From Bog-473 sp963809715 (GTDB taxonomy: Bacteria; Actinomycetota; Acidimicrobiia; Acidimicrobiales; RAAP-2): a stretch of DNA of 64,000 bases. Positions 1 through 8,171 of the stretch are shown here, in pieces; the first letter of the stretch is position 1, and the number at the start of each line of letters is the position of its first letter. Both the position numbers and the translations under genes were made by a program. The notes below the pieces were generated by a model that saw nothing but the letters and a program-made list of their open reading frames with translations, did no database searches and was not told the origin of the DNA. The stretch spans positions 372,001 through 436,000 of the forward strand of contig CAWEKO010000006.1 of the NCBI GenBank assembly GCA_963809715.1, written 5' to 3'.

Positions 1-781
1 GCTGCTCTCGGGCCTCGACCACCCGGCGCTCGGGCGCCACCTCATGGTGCACTTCCAGACCATCGTCGTCGGCCATTTCCCGGCGCTCGAGCTGCACCCG
101 CACAGGGGTCGCTCCGTGACCCACGTGCACGACGACGCCATGATCCAGAACGACGCGTCCCGCGCCGCGGCCAAGGAGGCGGGCCTGCCCTGGTTCCGTG
201 GCGGCCTGGTCGAGCACAGCGGGGGAGGGACGCCCATGATGGAGGCGCTGCACAGCCCGTGGGGCAAGCTCCACGCCGAGGTCATGCGCCAGTCGAACTT
301 CCGCGAGCACATGTGGGCCTTCATCATGCAGGGGGAGGACCTGCCCTACGAGACGAACACGGTGGACCTGAGCCCGTCCATCCGTGACGCCCGCGGCCTG
401 CCCGTGGCCCGGGTCACCTACCAGCCGGGGGCGCACGAGCTGGCGTCCTCCAAGCACCACGGCAAGATCCTCCAGCAGGTCCTCGAGGAGATGGGCGCCG
501 AGTACGTGATCCACACGTCGTCGCCCGGCGTCTCGTACCACGGCATCGGCGCGACCCCGGTCCCCGAGAGCCGCCACGTCATCGGTACCGCCCGCATGGG
601 CGACGACCCGGCGACGTCGGTGGTCGACCGCTGGGGCCGGGTGCACTCGCTCGACAACGTGGTGGTCGCGGACTCCTCGGTCTTCGTGACCTCGAGCGGC
701 TACGGGCCCACCCTCACCCTGGTCGCCCTGGCCTCGAGGGCCGCTCACCACCTGGCCGGCACGACACCCTCACCCGCCTAG
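1..781 (+). CDS. GMC-family oxidoreductase, C-terminal part (truncated by window edge)
   Basis: The frame is open from base 2, so the gene begins upstream of the window; only about 259 C-terminal residues are visible. The end carries the GMC oxidoreductase C-terminal signature: a HxIGTARMG-type segment (HVIGTARMGDDP), then a DNVVVADSSVF stretch and a SGYGPTLTLVALA tail. In the family this region places the catalytic histidine and contacts FAD. These are flavin-dependent alcohol, sugar or sterol oxidases/dehydrogenases; the substrate cannot be told from this half. No partner gene follows on the same strand before a pyrimidine-rich gap. The family call is firm, the substrate is open. Confidence 0.88.
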   Translation, partial: LLSGLDHPALGRHLMVHFQTIVVGHFPALELHPHRGRSVTHVHDDAMIQNDASRAAAKEAGLPWFRGGLVEHSGGGTPMMEALHSPWGKLHAEVMRQSNFREHMWAFIMQGEDLPYETNTVDLSPSIRDARGLPVARVTYQPGAHELASSKHHGKILQQVLEEMGAEYVIHTSSPGVSYHGIGATPVPESRHVIGTARMGDDPATSVVDRWGRVHSLDNVVVADSSVFVTSSGYGPTLTLVALASRAAHHLAGTTPSPA

Positions 782-812
782 ACATCCCCGAGTCGGCCCG
801 CCCGCCGCACCG

Positions 813-861
813 CCTTTCTTCTCCTTCCTCCTCTTTCTCCTCCTTCCTTCTCTCTCTTCTC
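813..861 (+). repeat. 49-nt uninterrupted pyrimidine tract
   Basis: Every base from 813 to 861 is C or T (mixed CTT, CCT and CTC units), just after the oxidoreductase stop. No gene covers it. Such tracts can form triplex DNA or give a purine-rich antisense transcript. No function is shown here. Confidence 0.8.
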
Positions 862-904
862 GTCCCGCGCCCGTCACGCTCGTGTAACCAGCGGAACCCC
901 AAGT

Positions 905-979
905 GTTCACCTTCAACCCTGCAGGTTTCACCCGAAGGGCAACAACAGTTGACAGCGAACCCTACAATTCTGATAGATA
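905..979 (+). promoter_or_regulatory. Putative promoter and PHO-box-like repeats before the PstS-like gene
   Basis: GTTCACC at 905-911 and TTTCACC at 926-932 lie 21 bp apart and resemble the GTTCACC units of actinobacterial PHO boxes. The spacing is not the classic 11 bp. Downstream are TTGACA at 949-954 and TAGATA at 974-979 with a long 19-bp spacer. The next gene encodes a phosphate-binding-like protein, so PhoP control would make sense, but it is inference. Confidence 0.35.
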
Positions 980-1033
980 ACACGTACTAACTGAAGTTTA
1001 TGTAAATACTTCACAACAGGAGGAGAGAGACGC

Positions 1034-2836
1034 ATGCGGAGGAAGCTGTCGGCGCGCCAACGCGCGGCCGGGCTAGGGGCGGGGTTGCTCGGGGCATGCC
1101 TCGGAGTGGCTGGCTTCGCCAGTCCCGCCCTGGCCACGCAGTCAACCGGCGGAAATTCCGGTTCGGCCCAGTACAACATCTATCAGGGCGGTTCGGCCAC
1201 CACGTACCAGATGGAGCAGCAACTGGCCGACCTGTTCAACGCAGCACCCGGTTGTGACCTGGCCGCGTCCAGCGGCACGGCGCAGCCCCTCGACTACGGC
1301 TGCCCGGGCCTGAACGGCGAACCCGGGACCACGCTGTCGCACCCGACGACGACGACGGTCACGGGCGCGGTGACGAAGAAGAGCAAGACGGTCACCGTGA
1401 GCAGTAGCACGGGCTTCTTCCCCAACGACGCCGTGAGCGACAGCGCCGGCGCCATCCCGGCCGGTACCGTCATCTCGAGCGTTCCGAACGGTACGAGCAT
1501 CGTCCTCAGCAAGAGTGCCAAGCTCACCGTTGCGTCCGACAACATCACCGTGACGACGACCCCGGCAGTTGGTGAGAACGGGTTCACCACCTTTGCTCAG
1601 CAGAACCCGTTCAACGACGTGCTCGTCGAAGCGCCGGCGCTCGGTGCCACCAACGGCATCCAGCAGCTCGAGGACCAGGGCGCCCATGGTGTGGGCGCCG
1701 TCTCGAAGGGGAGCCCCATCAACGTGGCGCCGCTCGACCTGGCCAGCTCGGCCCGCGCCCCGGCGTTGACCGCCACCGGCGTGACCGGTGACGACAAGGG
1801 CCTGAACTTCGTGGCCTACGCCATGGACGGGATCGACTGGATCCACTGGACGACGGTCAGTGGCGTCGCCACCCCGTCGGCCGCCGTGACCAATCTGACC
1901 ACGGCGCAGCTGACCTCCATCTACAAGGATCAAGGTTGCACCGCCGGCGGCACGACGTTCACGACGCCGAACTGGGCCTGCTTCGGTGGCTCGAATGCGC
2001 CGATCGCCATCTACATCGCGAACGCCGGCTCAGGCGTCGAGTCGACCTGGGTCAGCTTGCTCGGTCTGACCTCCGGTACGTTCCCCTACGGCAACGAGAA
2101 CCCGAACCACGTGATCTTCCAGAACGAGACTTCGTCGATCTTGGCCAACCACGACCAGGCCGACGCCATCTACTTCTTCTCGTATGGGCGCTTCCAGACC
2201 GAGTGCGGTGCCAACCCGGCATTCTGCTCGGGTGCGTCGACCAGCAAGGTTGCGCTCGGTTCGATCAACTCGGTCAAGCCCAGTGTGAAGACCATCTCGG
2301 CGCAGCTGCCCGGCTCGGCCGTGGTCCCCTTCCCGGGTGACGAACTGCTCTACAACGTGTACTCGAACGGGTCGAACGCGGCCATCCCCGCCTCCTCGCC
2401 TGCCGCGCTCAACGTGGCCAGTGAGGACGGGTTCGAGTGCAAGCCGTCGACCAGTACGGACGTCGACCCCAACACCGGTGCGACCTACCGGACCGAGATC
2501 GCCAACGCCATCCAGGCGCAGGGCTTCGTCCCGCTGCCGCTGATGGTCGAGAACGGTCAGGGTGCCGCCAGTGGCGAATACGGCACGACGGGGAACGGCA
2601 TCCCGCACCCCGCCTGGAGCGATGGTCTCAGCGCGTCGGCCTACAACGCGACCAACGAGGCGGGCAGCCCCTGGAACTACCCGGCCGGGGACCAGGACAC
2701 TGACAACTCCTCGGTGAGCGGCAGCTACAACGGCGTCTACGACAACGGCGCCACGGTCAACGGCGTGACAGCGACGCCCGCGGCACCGGTCGGCTATTGC
2801 CTGACACTCTCCACGGATGGCAACTCCACGAACTGA
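1034..2836 (+). CDS. Secreted PstS-like periplasmic substrate-binding protein
   Basis: A 600-residue exported protein. It has a twin-basic N-terminus, a hydrophobic stretch at about residues 14-32 and a likely AxA cleavage site (ALATQ). The mature part resembles the PstS/PBP-like fold: an early IYQGGSATT segment, a late SGVESTWVSLLG segment equivalent to the phosphate-binding loop, and FPGDELLYNVY. A threonine/serine-rich insertion at about residues 108-172 interrupts the first lobe, which makes the protein much longer than a typical 350-residue PstS. AGGAGAGAG ends about 4 bases before the ATG. No ABC permease or ATPase genes adjoin it, so it may be a stand-alone surface or scavenging protein. 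Phosphate as ligand is inferred from the fold alone. Confidence 0.7.
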   Translation: MRRKLSARQRAAGLGAGLLGACLGVAGFASPALATQSTGGNSGSAQYNIYQGGSATTYQMEQQLADLFNAAPGCDLAASSGTAQPLDYGCPGLNGEPGTTLSHPTTTTVTGAVTKKSKTVTVSSSTGFFPNDAVSDSAGAIPAGTVISSVPNGTSIVLSKSAKLTVASDNITVTTTPAVGENGFTTFAQQNPFNDVLVEAPALGATNGIQQLEDQGAHGVGAVSKGSPINVAPLDLASSARAPALTATGVTGDDKGLNFVAYAMDGIDWIHWTTVSGVATPSAAVTNLTTAQLTSIYKDQGCTAGGTTFTTPNWACFGGSNAPIAIYIANAGSGVESTWVSLLGLTSGTFPYGNENPNHVIFQNETSSILANHDQADAIYFFSYGRFQTECGANPAFCSGASTSKVALGSINSVKPSVKTISAQLPGSAVVPFPGDELLYNVYSNGSNAAIPASSPAALNVASEDGFECKPSTSTDVDPNTGATYRTEIANAIQAQGFVPLPLMVENGQGAASGEYGTTGNGIPHPAWSDGLSASAYNATNEAGSPWNYPAGDQDTDNSSVSGSYNGVYDNGATVNGVTATPAAPVGYCLTLSTDGNSTN

Positions 2837-2862
2837 GGAACCTCCCCACCTCAGCTCGACGC

Positions 2863-2897
2863 CCACTGCGGGCCCGCTTCGTGCGGGCCCGCAGTGG
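2863..2897. terminator. Bidirectional hairpin between convergent genes
   Basis: A perfect 15-bp stem (2863-2877 pairing with 2883-2897) with a 5-base loop lies between the converging binding-protein gene and thiolase gene. There is no clear T-run, so it would act as a GC-rich hairpin terminator on either strand. Confidence 0.7.
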
Positions 2898-2909
2898 CGC
2901 GTAAGGATC

Positions 2910-4137
2910 TCAGCGCACCCCGCGGGTGAGCAGCATGGTGCCGGCAATGGGGCCGCCGCCGTTGGCCACCGCGGCCACCTCGACGTCGCGCCCGCCCGGG
3001 CGCACCACCTGCCTGGCCCCGCCCTCGCCCCGCAGCTGCACGCAGGCCTCGTGGATGAGTCCGAACCCGTGCAGGCGCCCGCCGGAGAGCTGGCCCCCCG
3101 CCGTGTTCAAGGGCAACAGCCCGTCCCGGGCGATGTTGGCGCCCCCTTCGATGAAGGCTCCGCTCTCGCCCCGCCCGCAGAAGCCCATGGCCTCGAGCCA
3201 GACCACGGTGAGGATGGAGAAGCCGTCATAGAGCTGGGCCGTGTCCACGTCGGCCGGGGTGAGCTCGGTGCGCTCCCACACCGACGCTCCGGCGTCGCGG
3301 GCCGCCATGGTGGTCATGTCGTCGAACTGGTCCCAGCTCGGTCGACCCCGTAGGGCGGTGCCGAGCGCGTTGATGTGCACGGCCGGGTGGTCGAGGTCGG
3401 GGGCAGAGTCGCGGTGCGACACCACGACGACCGTCGAGCCGTCGCAGGGTGCGTCGCAGTCGTAGAGGCACAGCGGCGTGGTGATCATGCGCGCCGCGAG
3501 ATAGTCCTGCATCGACATCGGGTCGCGGTAGATCGCCTTGGGGTTCAGGCCGGCGTTGGCCCGGTTGTTGATGGCGATGGCGCCCAGTTGCTCGCGGGTC
3601 AGCCCGAACTCGTGCATGCGGCGCTGGGCCACCATGGCCAGCCAGTTGCCGGCCGAGACGGCGCCGTAAGGGATGGACCACTGCAAGAAGCCGCCGAAGC
3701 GGGGCATCGAACCCCCCGCCGCCGCCACCCACCATGCCCTGGCGCCCGCCGGTGCCCTGGGCCGAGCCCTCGCTCACCGTGCGGTAGACGAGCACGTGCC
3801 TGGCCAGCCCGGCCGCTACGGCCAGCGCGGCCGCGTGCACGGCCCGCATCTGCGCCGGCCCCTCGCCGCCGCCGTCGTGCCAGTTGAGCGAGAGCCCGAG
3901 CGCATCTTGCACCTCGGGCGTCGACGGCCCGGCGAAGCCCGCCGGCCCGGCACCCATGGCCGGGTAGGTGGAGAGGCCGTCGATGTCGTCGCGGGTCAGG
4001 CCCGCGTCGGCGATGGCGGCCAGGCAGGCCTCGACCGTGAGATCGAGGTCGGAGCGGCCCAGCCGCCGCCCGACGTCGGACTGGCCGATGCCCGAGATGA
4101 TGGCCCGGCGTTCCAGGGGCTCCTCGACCGGGCTCAC
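2910..4137 (-). pseudogene. Thiolase / lipid-transfer-type acetyl-CoA acyltransferase, frameshifted
   Basis: Two open frames together make one thiolase-superfamily protein. The N-terminal half begins at a GTG (4137) with AIISGIGQSDVGRRLGR and continues to a glycine run. The C-terminal half resumes one base on at SMPRFGGFLQW and ends at 2910. The shift sits at a run of six C (3712-3717; G on the coding strand); removing one base restores a continuous reading frame of about 408 residues. The C-terminal half carries AQLYDGFS and GGQLSGGRLHGFG, typical of SCP-x/lipid-transfer thiolases that work with a DUF35 partner in side-chain beta-oxidation or retro-aldol steps. The partner gene overlaps by 4 bp (GTGA). 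A homopolymer position means a sequencing error is as likely as real decay. Confidence 0.75.
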
Positions 4138-4562
4138 GACGCGGCCGCCGGCGTGAAGAGCGGGATCCACACGTCCTCGTGATGCTCGAAGACCACCTTC
4201 ACCGCCTGGCCGATGTGCACGTCCTCGGGCTCGACGTCGACCAGGTTGCACTGGATCCGCACGTCGGGCTGTTCCTCGATGGAGACCCAGGCGATGAGGT
4301 AGGGCTCGCTGCCCGGGATCCACTGCTGGATGTTGAGCGTGTACGTCTCGACCGTGCCCCGGCCGCTGACCGCCTGGGGCGCCACGTCGCGCGAGAGGCA
4401 GCGCCGGCAGACCGGACCGGGTGGATGGTTGAAGTACCCGCACGCGTTGCAGCGCAGCAGGCGCAGTTTTCCGTCCTCACCCGACGTCCAGTAGAAGGCG
4501 ACGTCGTCGGCGAGGCGCGGCAGGAGACGCATTGTCGGACCGTTGGCGACCATGGGCGGCAT
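4134..4562 (-). CDS. DUF35 OB-fold / zinc-ribbon protein, thiolase partner
   Basis: About 142 residues from the ATG at 4562; upstream ATG 4592 and downstream ATG 4532 are alternatives, and none has a clear ribosome site. A rubredoxin-like zinc ribbon lies near residues 38-55 (CNACG, then CRRC, two CxxC pairs 12 residues apart), followed by an OB-fold ending in HHEDVWIPLF. DUF35 proteins bind thiolases or MaoC-like dehydratases and help bind acyl-CoA. Its stop overlaps the start of the thiolase by 4 bp, so the two are translationally coupled and probably form a heteromer. In related actinobacteria such pairs act in steroid or fatty-acid side-chain breakdown; that role here is inferred. Confidence 0.8.
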   Translation of the reverse strand: MPPMVANGPTMRLLPRLADDVAFYWTSGEDGKLRLLRCNACGYFNHPPGPVCRRCLSRDVAPQAVSGRGTVETYTLNIQQWIPGSEPYLIAWVSIEEQPDVRIQCNLVDVEPEDVHIGQAVKVVFEHHEDVWIPLFTPAAAS

Positions 4563-4622
4563 GTTGGCACAGCGGCCGAACCGGGCGCCCACCCGCGCCC
4601 GGCGCCCAGCGCCCAGCGCCCG

Positions 4623-5243
4623 TCAGCCGGGTCCGACCCCGATCCCGACCGCCACCAGCGCCTCCTCCACTTCGGCCAGACCACGCACGTGGCGAGAGAC
4701 GTAGCCCGCGGCCGCGCCCGCCTCCACGTTCACCGCGTTGTCGTCGAGGAACAGGACACGCGCCGGCTCGACCGGCAACCCGGCGGCGACGGCGGCGAAG
4801 ATGCGCGGATCGGGCTTCACCAGACCGAGTTCGTAGGAGAGGAAGCGGTAGTCGAACCGGCTGGTGAGCGGCAGGGTTTCGTAGTGGGCCTCCCATTGGC
4901 AGCGGTTCATGTTGGAGAGGAAGGCGACGGGCACCTCGTCCCGCACCCGCGCGACCAGGACGTCGGCGCCGGGGAAGGGACCCTGGGGCCAGGTGGCGAA
5001 GCGGGCCAGGAAGTCGTCGGGGGAGATGTCCAGCGCCCACTCCGAGACGAGACCCGCCGCGAACTCCTCGGGCGTGCAGGACCCGCTCTCGAGGGACTGC
5101 ACCCACGGGCAGGCCAGCCAACGGGTCCAGAGCTCCTCGTCGCTGCCGATCCCGGCCAGCGTGCGCATGGGGCCGACGCCGCCCGGCTCGAACAGGACCC
5201 CACCCAGGTCGAACAGCACCAGATCGACGGCTCGCTCTCCCAC
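4623..5243 (-). CDS. HAD-superfamily hydrolase
   Basis: About 206 residues starting at the GTG at 5243, chosen because it directly precedes motif I; the open frame extends further upstream through residues that look non-coding. The motifs are in order: LVLFDLGGVL (motif I, nucleophile Asp; the second Asp is replaced by Gly as in epoxide-hydrolase-like HADs), FLSN (motif II), KPDP (motif III lysine) and FLDDN (motif IV). An alpha-helical cap lies between motifs I and II. Substrate unknown; the family includes phosphatases and dehalogenases. It is divergent from the LLM oxidoreductase gene and lies upstream of the DUF35/thiolase pair with a 60-bp gap. Confidence 0.85.
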   Translation of the reverse strand: MGERAVDLVLFDLGGVLFEPGGVGPMRTLAGIGSDEELWTRWLACPWVQSLESGSCTPEEFAAGLVSEWALDISPDDFLARFATWPQGPFPGADVLVARVRDEVPVAFLSNMNRCQWEAHYETLPLTSRFDYRFLSYELGLVKPDPRIFAAVAAGLPVEPARVLFLDDNAVNVEAGAAAGYVSRHVRGLAEVEEALVAVGIGVGPG

Positions 5244-5353
5244 GGGCGATGATCCTAAGGGCGGCTCGCCGCATCTTTTGGGAAACTGTCGTGTCCGGCG
5301 GGTGCCCGCCGGGCCGCCGGACACGAACAGGAGCAACAGGAAAGGAGGACCGC

Positions 5354-6391
5354 GTGAAGCTGTCCATGACGTTGAACTACGCCGGGAGCCATGCGGACTC
5401 GGCCCGCCAGGCCGTCGAGCTCGAGAAGGCCGGGCTCGACGTGGTGTGGGTGGCCGAGGCCTACAGCTACGACGCCCCGAGCTTCATGGGCTACCTGGCC
5501 GCCAAGACGGAACGCCTCGAGATCGGCTCGGCCATCCTGCCCATCTTCTCGCGCACACCCACGCTCATCGCCATGACGGCGGCCGGCATCGACGCCATGT
5601 CGGGTGGCCGCTGCATCCTGGGTCTCGGCGCGTCCGGACCCCAGGTCATCGAGGGCTTCCACGGCGTGCCCTACGACCGGCCGCTCACCCGCACCCGCGA
5701 GATCATCGACATCTGCCGCACGGTGTGGGCCCGCGAGGTGCCCCTCACCCACGACGGTGCCGCCTACCACATCCCCCTGCCCGAGGGGCAGGGGACCGGC
5801 CTGGGCAAGCCGCTCAAGATCATCAACCATCCGGTCCGTCCCCGCATCCCGATCTGGGTGGCGGCCCTGGGTGAGAAGAACGTGGCCATGACGGCCGAGG
5901 TGGCCGACGGCTGGCTGCCCATCTTCTTCATGCCCGACAAGGCCCGCGACGTCTTCGGGCCCTCCCTGGCCGAGGGCACGGCCAGGCGCGATCCCTCCCT
6001 CGGCACGCTCGAGATCGCCGCCGGCGGCCTCTTCGCCATCGGCGAGGAGGCGGAGGTGGCGCCCGTGCGCGAGTTCGGGCGACCCATGATCGCCCTCTAC
6101 GTCGGGGGCATGGGGGCCAAGGGGCGGAACTTCTACAACACGCTGGCCCGCCGCTACGGCTACGAGAAGGAGGCGGCCGAGATCCAGGACCTCTATCTCT
6201 CGGGCCACAAGAAGGAGGCGGCCGAGAAGGTGCCGGCCGAGCTGCTCGAGGGCACCTCGCTCTGCGGGCCCGAGGGGTACATCAAGGAGAAGGTGGCCGC
6301 CTTGGCCGAGGCCGGCGTGACCCACCTCAGCGTGACCCCGGTCGGCCCGGACCCGGTCGCCATGATCGAGAAATTGCGCAGCTGGGTCTGA
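5354..6391 (+). CDS. LLM-class flavin/F420-dependent oxidoreductase
   Basis: A 345-residue luciferase-like monooxygenase family TIM barrel. The start is the GTG at 5354, preceded by AAAGGAGGAC, a strong ribosome site. Recognisable parts are the N-terminal KLSMTLNYAG strand, LEKAGLDVVWVAEAYSYDAPSF, RLEIGSAILPIFSRTP and MSGGRCILGLGASGPQVIEGFHG, the usual cofactor-binding region. In actinobacteria most members of this subgroup use F420 rather than FMN, but the sequence alone does not settle it. A D-aminoacylase-like gene follows 43 bp downstream on the same strand, so the two may be co-transcribed. Substrate unknown. Confidence 0.87.
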   Translation: MKLSMTLNYAGSHADSARQAVELEKAGLDVVWVAEAYSYDAPSFMGYLAAKTERLEIGSAILPIFSRTPTLIAMTAAGIDAMSGGRCILGLGASGPQVIEGFHGVPYDRPLTRTREIIDICRTVWAREVPLTHDGAAYHIPLPEGQGTGLGKPLKIINHPVRPRIPIWVAALGEKNVAMTAEVADGWLPIFFMPDKARDVFGPSLAEGTARRDPSLGTLEIAAGGLFAIGEEAEVAPVREFGRPMIALYVGGMGAKGRNFYNTLARRYGYEKEAAEIQDLYLSGHKKEAAEKVPAELLEGTSLCGPEGYIKEKVAALAEAGVTHLSVTPVGPDPVAMIEKLRSWV

Positions 6392-6434
6392 TGCTCCCAA
6401 GCTGGTCCGGGCCGGGAGCGGGAGGGGAGCACCG

Positions 6435-8144
6435 ATGCACGATCTGATCATCCGGGGCGGCACCATCGCCGACGGCTCGGGGGGACCGCTCCGCCAGGGC
6501 GACGTGGCCGTCGACGGCGCGCTCGTGACGGACGTGGGGGAGGTCGAGGGCGCGGCCCGGCGGGAGATCGACGCCGAGGGCCTTCTCGTCACTCCGGGTT
6601 GGGTCGACATCCATACCCACTACGACGGCCAGGTCACCTGGGACCCGGAGGTGTCGCCCTCGGGTTGGCACGGCGTGACCACGGTGGTCACCGGCAACTG
6701 CGGCGTCGGATTCGCGCCCGCCCGTGCCACCGACCACGACTGGCTGATTCAGTTGATGGAGGGCGTCGAGGACATCCCGGGCACCGCGCTGACCGAAGGC
6801 ATCGACTGGAACTGGGAGAGCTTCGGCGAGTATCTCGACGAGGTCGAACGGAGCCCCCGGGTCCTCGACGTCGCCGCGCTGGTCCCACACGGCGCCCTCC
6901 GGGCCTACGTGCTGGGGGAGGGGCGGGCCAACGACATCGCCCGGGCAGAAGAGATCGCCGAGATGGCCGCGCTGGTGCGCGAGGCGGTGCACGCCGGCGC
7001 CATCGGAGCCTCGACCACCCGCACGGTGCTCCACCGGGCCAAGGACGGCGAGCTGGCCGCCGGTACCACGGCGGCGGCCGCGGAGCTCATCGCCATCGGC
7101 GAGGCGCTCGGAAAGGCGGGTCACCGGGTCTTCTCGCTGGCCAGCGACCTGCGCGACCTCGACGACGAGTTCGCCTGGATGTCGGAGATCTCGGTCCGGG
7201 CCGGCGTGCCCGTGACCTACCAGGTGCTCCAGGCCGACTTCGCCCCCGAGCTCTGGCGCGAGTGGATCGACCGCGGTGTGGCCGCCAACCGGCGCGGGGC
7301 TTGGCTCGTGCCCCAGGTGGCGGGCAAGCCCACCTCGATCATGGTCGGCTTCGAGTCGACCACCCACCCCTTCGCCCAACACCGGGCCTACCAGGAGATG
7401 GCCCACCTGCCCCTGCCCGAGCGGGTGGCCCGGCTGCGCACGCCCGAGGTGCGCGCGGCCATCCTCGGCGAGCCGCCGCGCCCGGGCGGCTTCGTCGCGC
7501 TGCTTCGTGCCAACCTGCACAAGCTGTTCCCTCTCGGCGACCCGCCCGACTACGAGCCGGCGCCCGAGCGCAGCGTGACCGCGCTCGCCGCGGCCCAGGG
7601 CCGCACCACGGACGAGGTCCTCTACGACCTCATGCTCGGGCGCAACGGCCACGAGCTCCTCTACCTCCCGGTCTTCGACTACGCCGCGGGCGATCTCGAC
7701 GCCGTGCGCGAGATGCTGCTGCACCCGGCCACCGTGCTCGGCCTGGGCGACGGGGGCGCCCACTGCGGCGTCCTGTGCGATGCCAGCCTGCCCACCTTCA
7801 TGCTGACCCACTGGGCCCGGGACCGTTCCCGGGGCGAACGCATCCCGCTCGAGCGGGTGGTCCACCTCCAGACCCGACGCACGGCCGAGCTCTACGGGTT
7901 CGGCGACCGCGGGCTGCTGGCGCCGGGCTACCTGGCCGACCTCAACGTGATCGACCACGACGCGCTGGCGCTCGAGCCACCCGAGATGGTCTACGACCTC
8001 CCCGCCGCGGGCAAGCGACTGGTGCAGCGGGCCCGTGGCTACGCGGCCACCATCAAGTCGGGCGTGGTCGTGCGCGAGGGCGACGAGGCGACGGGGGAGC
8101 GGCCAGGCCGGCTGCTACGTGGACCGCAGCCAACACCGGCCTGA
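6435..8144 (+). CDS. D-aminoacylase-like amidohydrolase (amidohydrolase family 3)
   Basis: A 569-residue metal-dependent amidohydrolase. The N-terminal beta-sandwich starts MHDLIIRGGTIADGSGG; the HTHYDGQ metal motif is at about residue 60, NCGVGFAP (the cysteine that bridges zinc in D-aminoacylases) at about 93, and a late GDGGAHCG segment carries the acidic ligand. The family hydrolyses N-acyl-D-amino acids or related cyclic amides; the true substrate is unknown. GGGAGGGGAG lies just before the ATG. It follows the LLM oxidoreductase on the same strand. The window holds two more paralogues (15994 and 47605); the one at 47605 is the closer, sharing long stretches such as RHDWLI/DHDWLI and VEDIPGTAL. 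Confidence 0.85.
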   Translation: MHDLIIRGGTIADGSGGPLRQGDVAVDGALVTDVGEVEGAARREIDAEGLLVTPGWVDIHTHYDGQVTWDPEVSPSGWHGVTTVVTGNCGVGFAPARATDHDWLIQLMEGVEDIPGTALTEGIDWNWESFGEYLDEVERSPRVLDVAALVPHGALRAYVLGEGRANDIARAEEIAEMAALVREAVHAGAIGASTTRTVLHRAKDGELAAGTTAAAAELIAIGEALGKAGHRVFSLASDLRDLDDEFAWMSEISVRAGVPVTYQVLQADFAPELWREWIDRGVAANRRGAWLVPQVAGKPTSIMVGFESTTHPFAQHRAYQEMAHLPLPERVARLRTPEVRAAILGEPPRPGGFVALLRANLHKLFPLGDPPDYEPAPERSVTALAAAQGRTTDEVLYDLMLGRNGHELLYLPVFDYAAGDLDAVREMLLHPATVLGLGDGGAHCGVLCDASLPTFMLTHWARDRSRGERIPLERVVHLQTRRTAELYGFGDRGLLAPGYLADLNVIDHDALALEPPEMVYDLPAAGKRLVQRARGYAATIKSGVVVREGDEATGERPGRLLRGPQPTPA

Positions 8145-8171
8145 GCCACCCAGCGCGCCACTAACTCAGCG

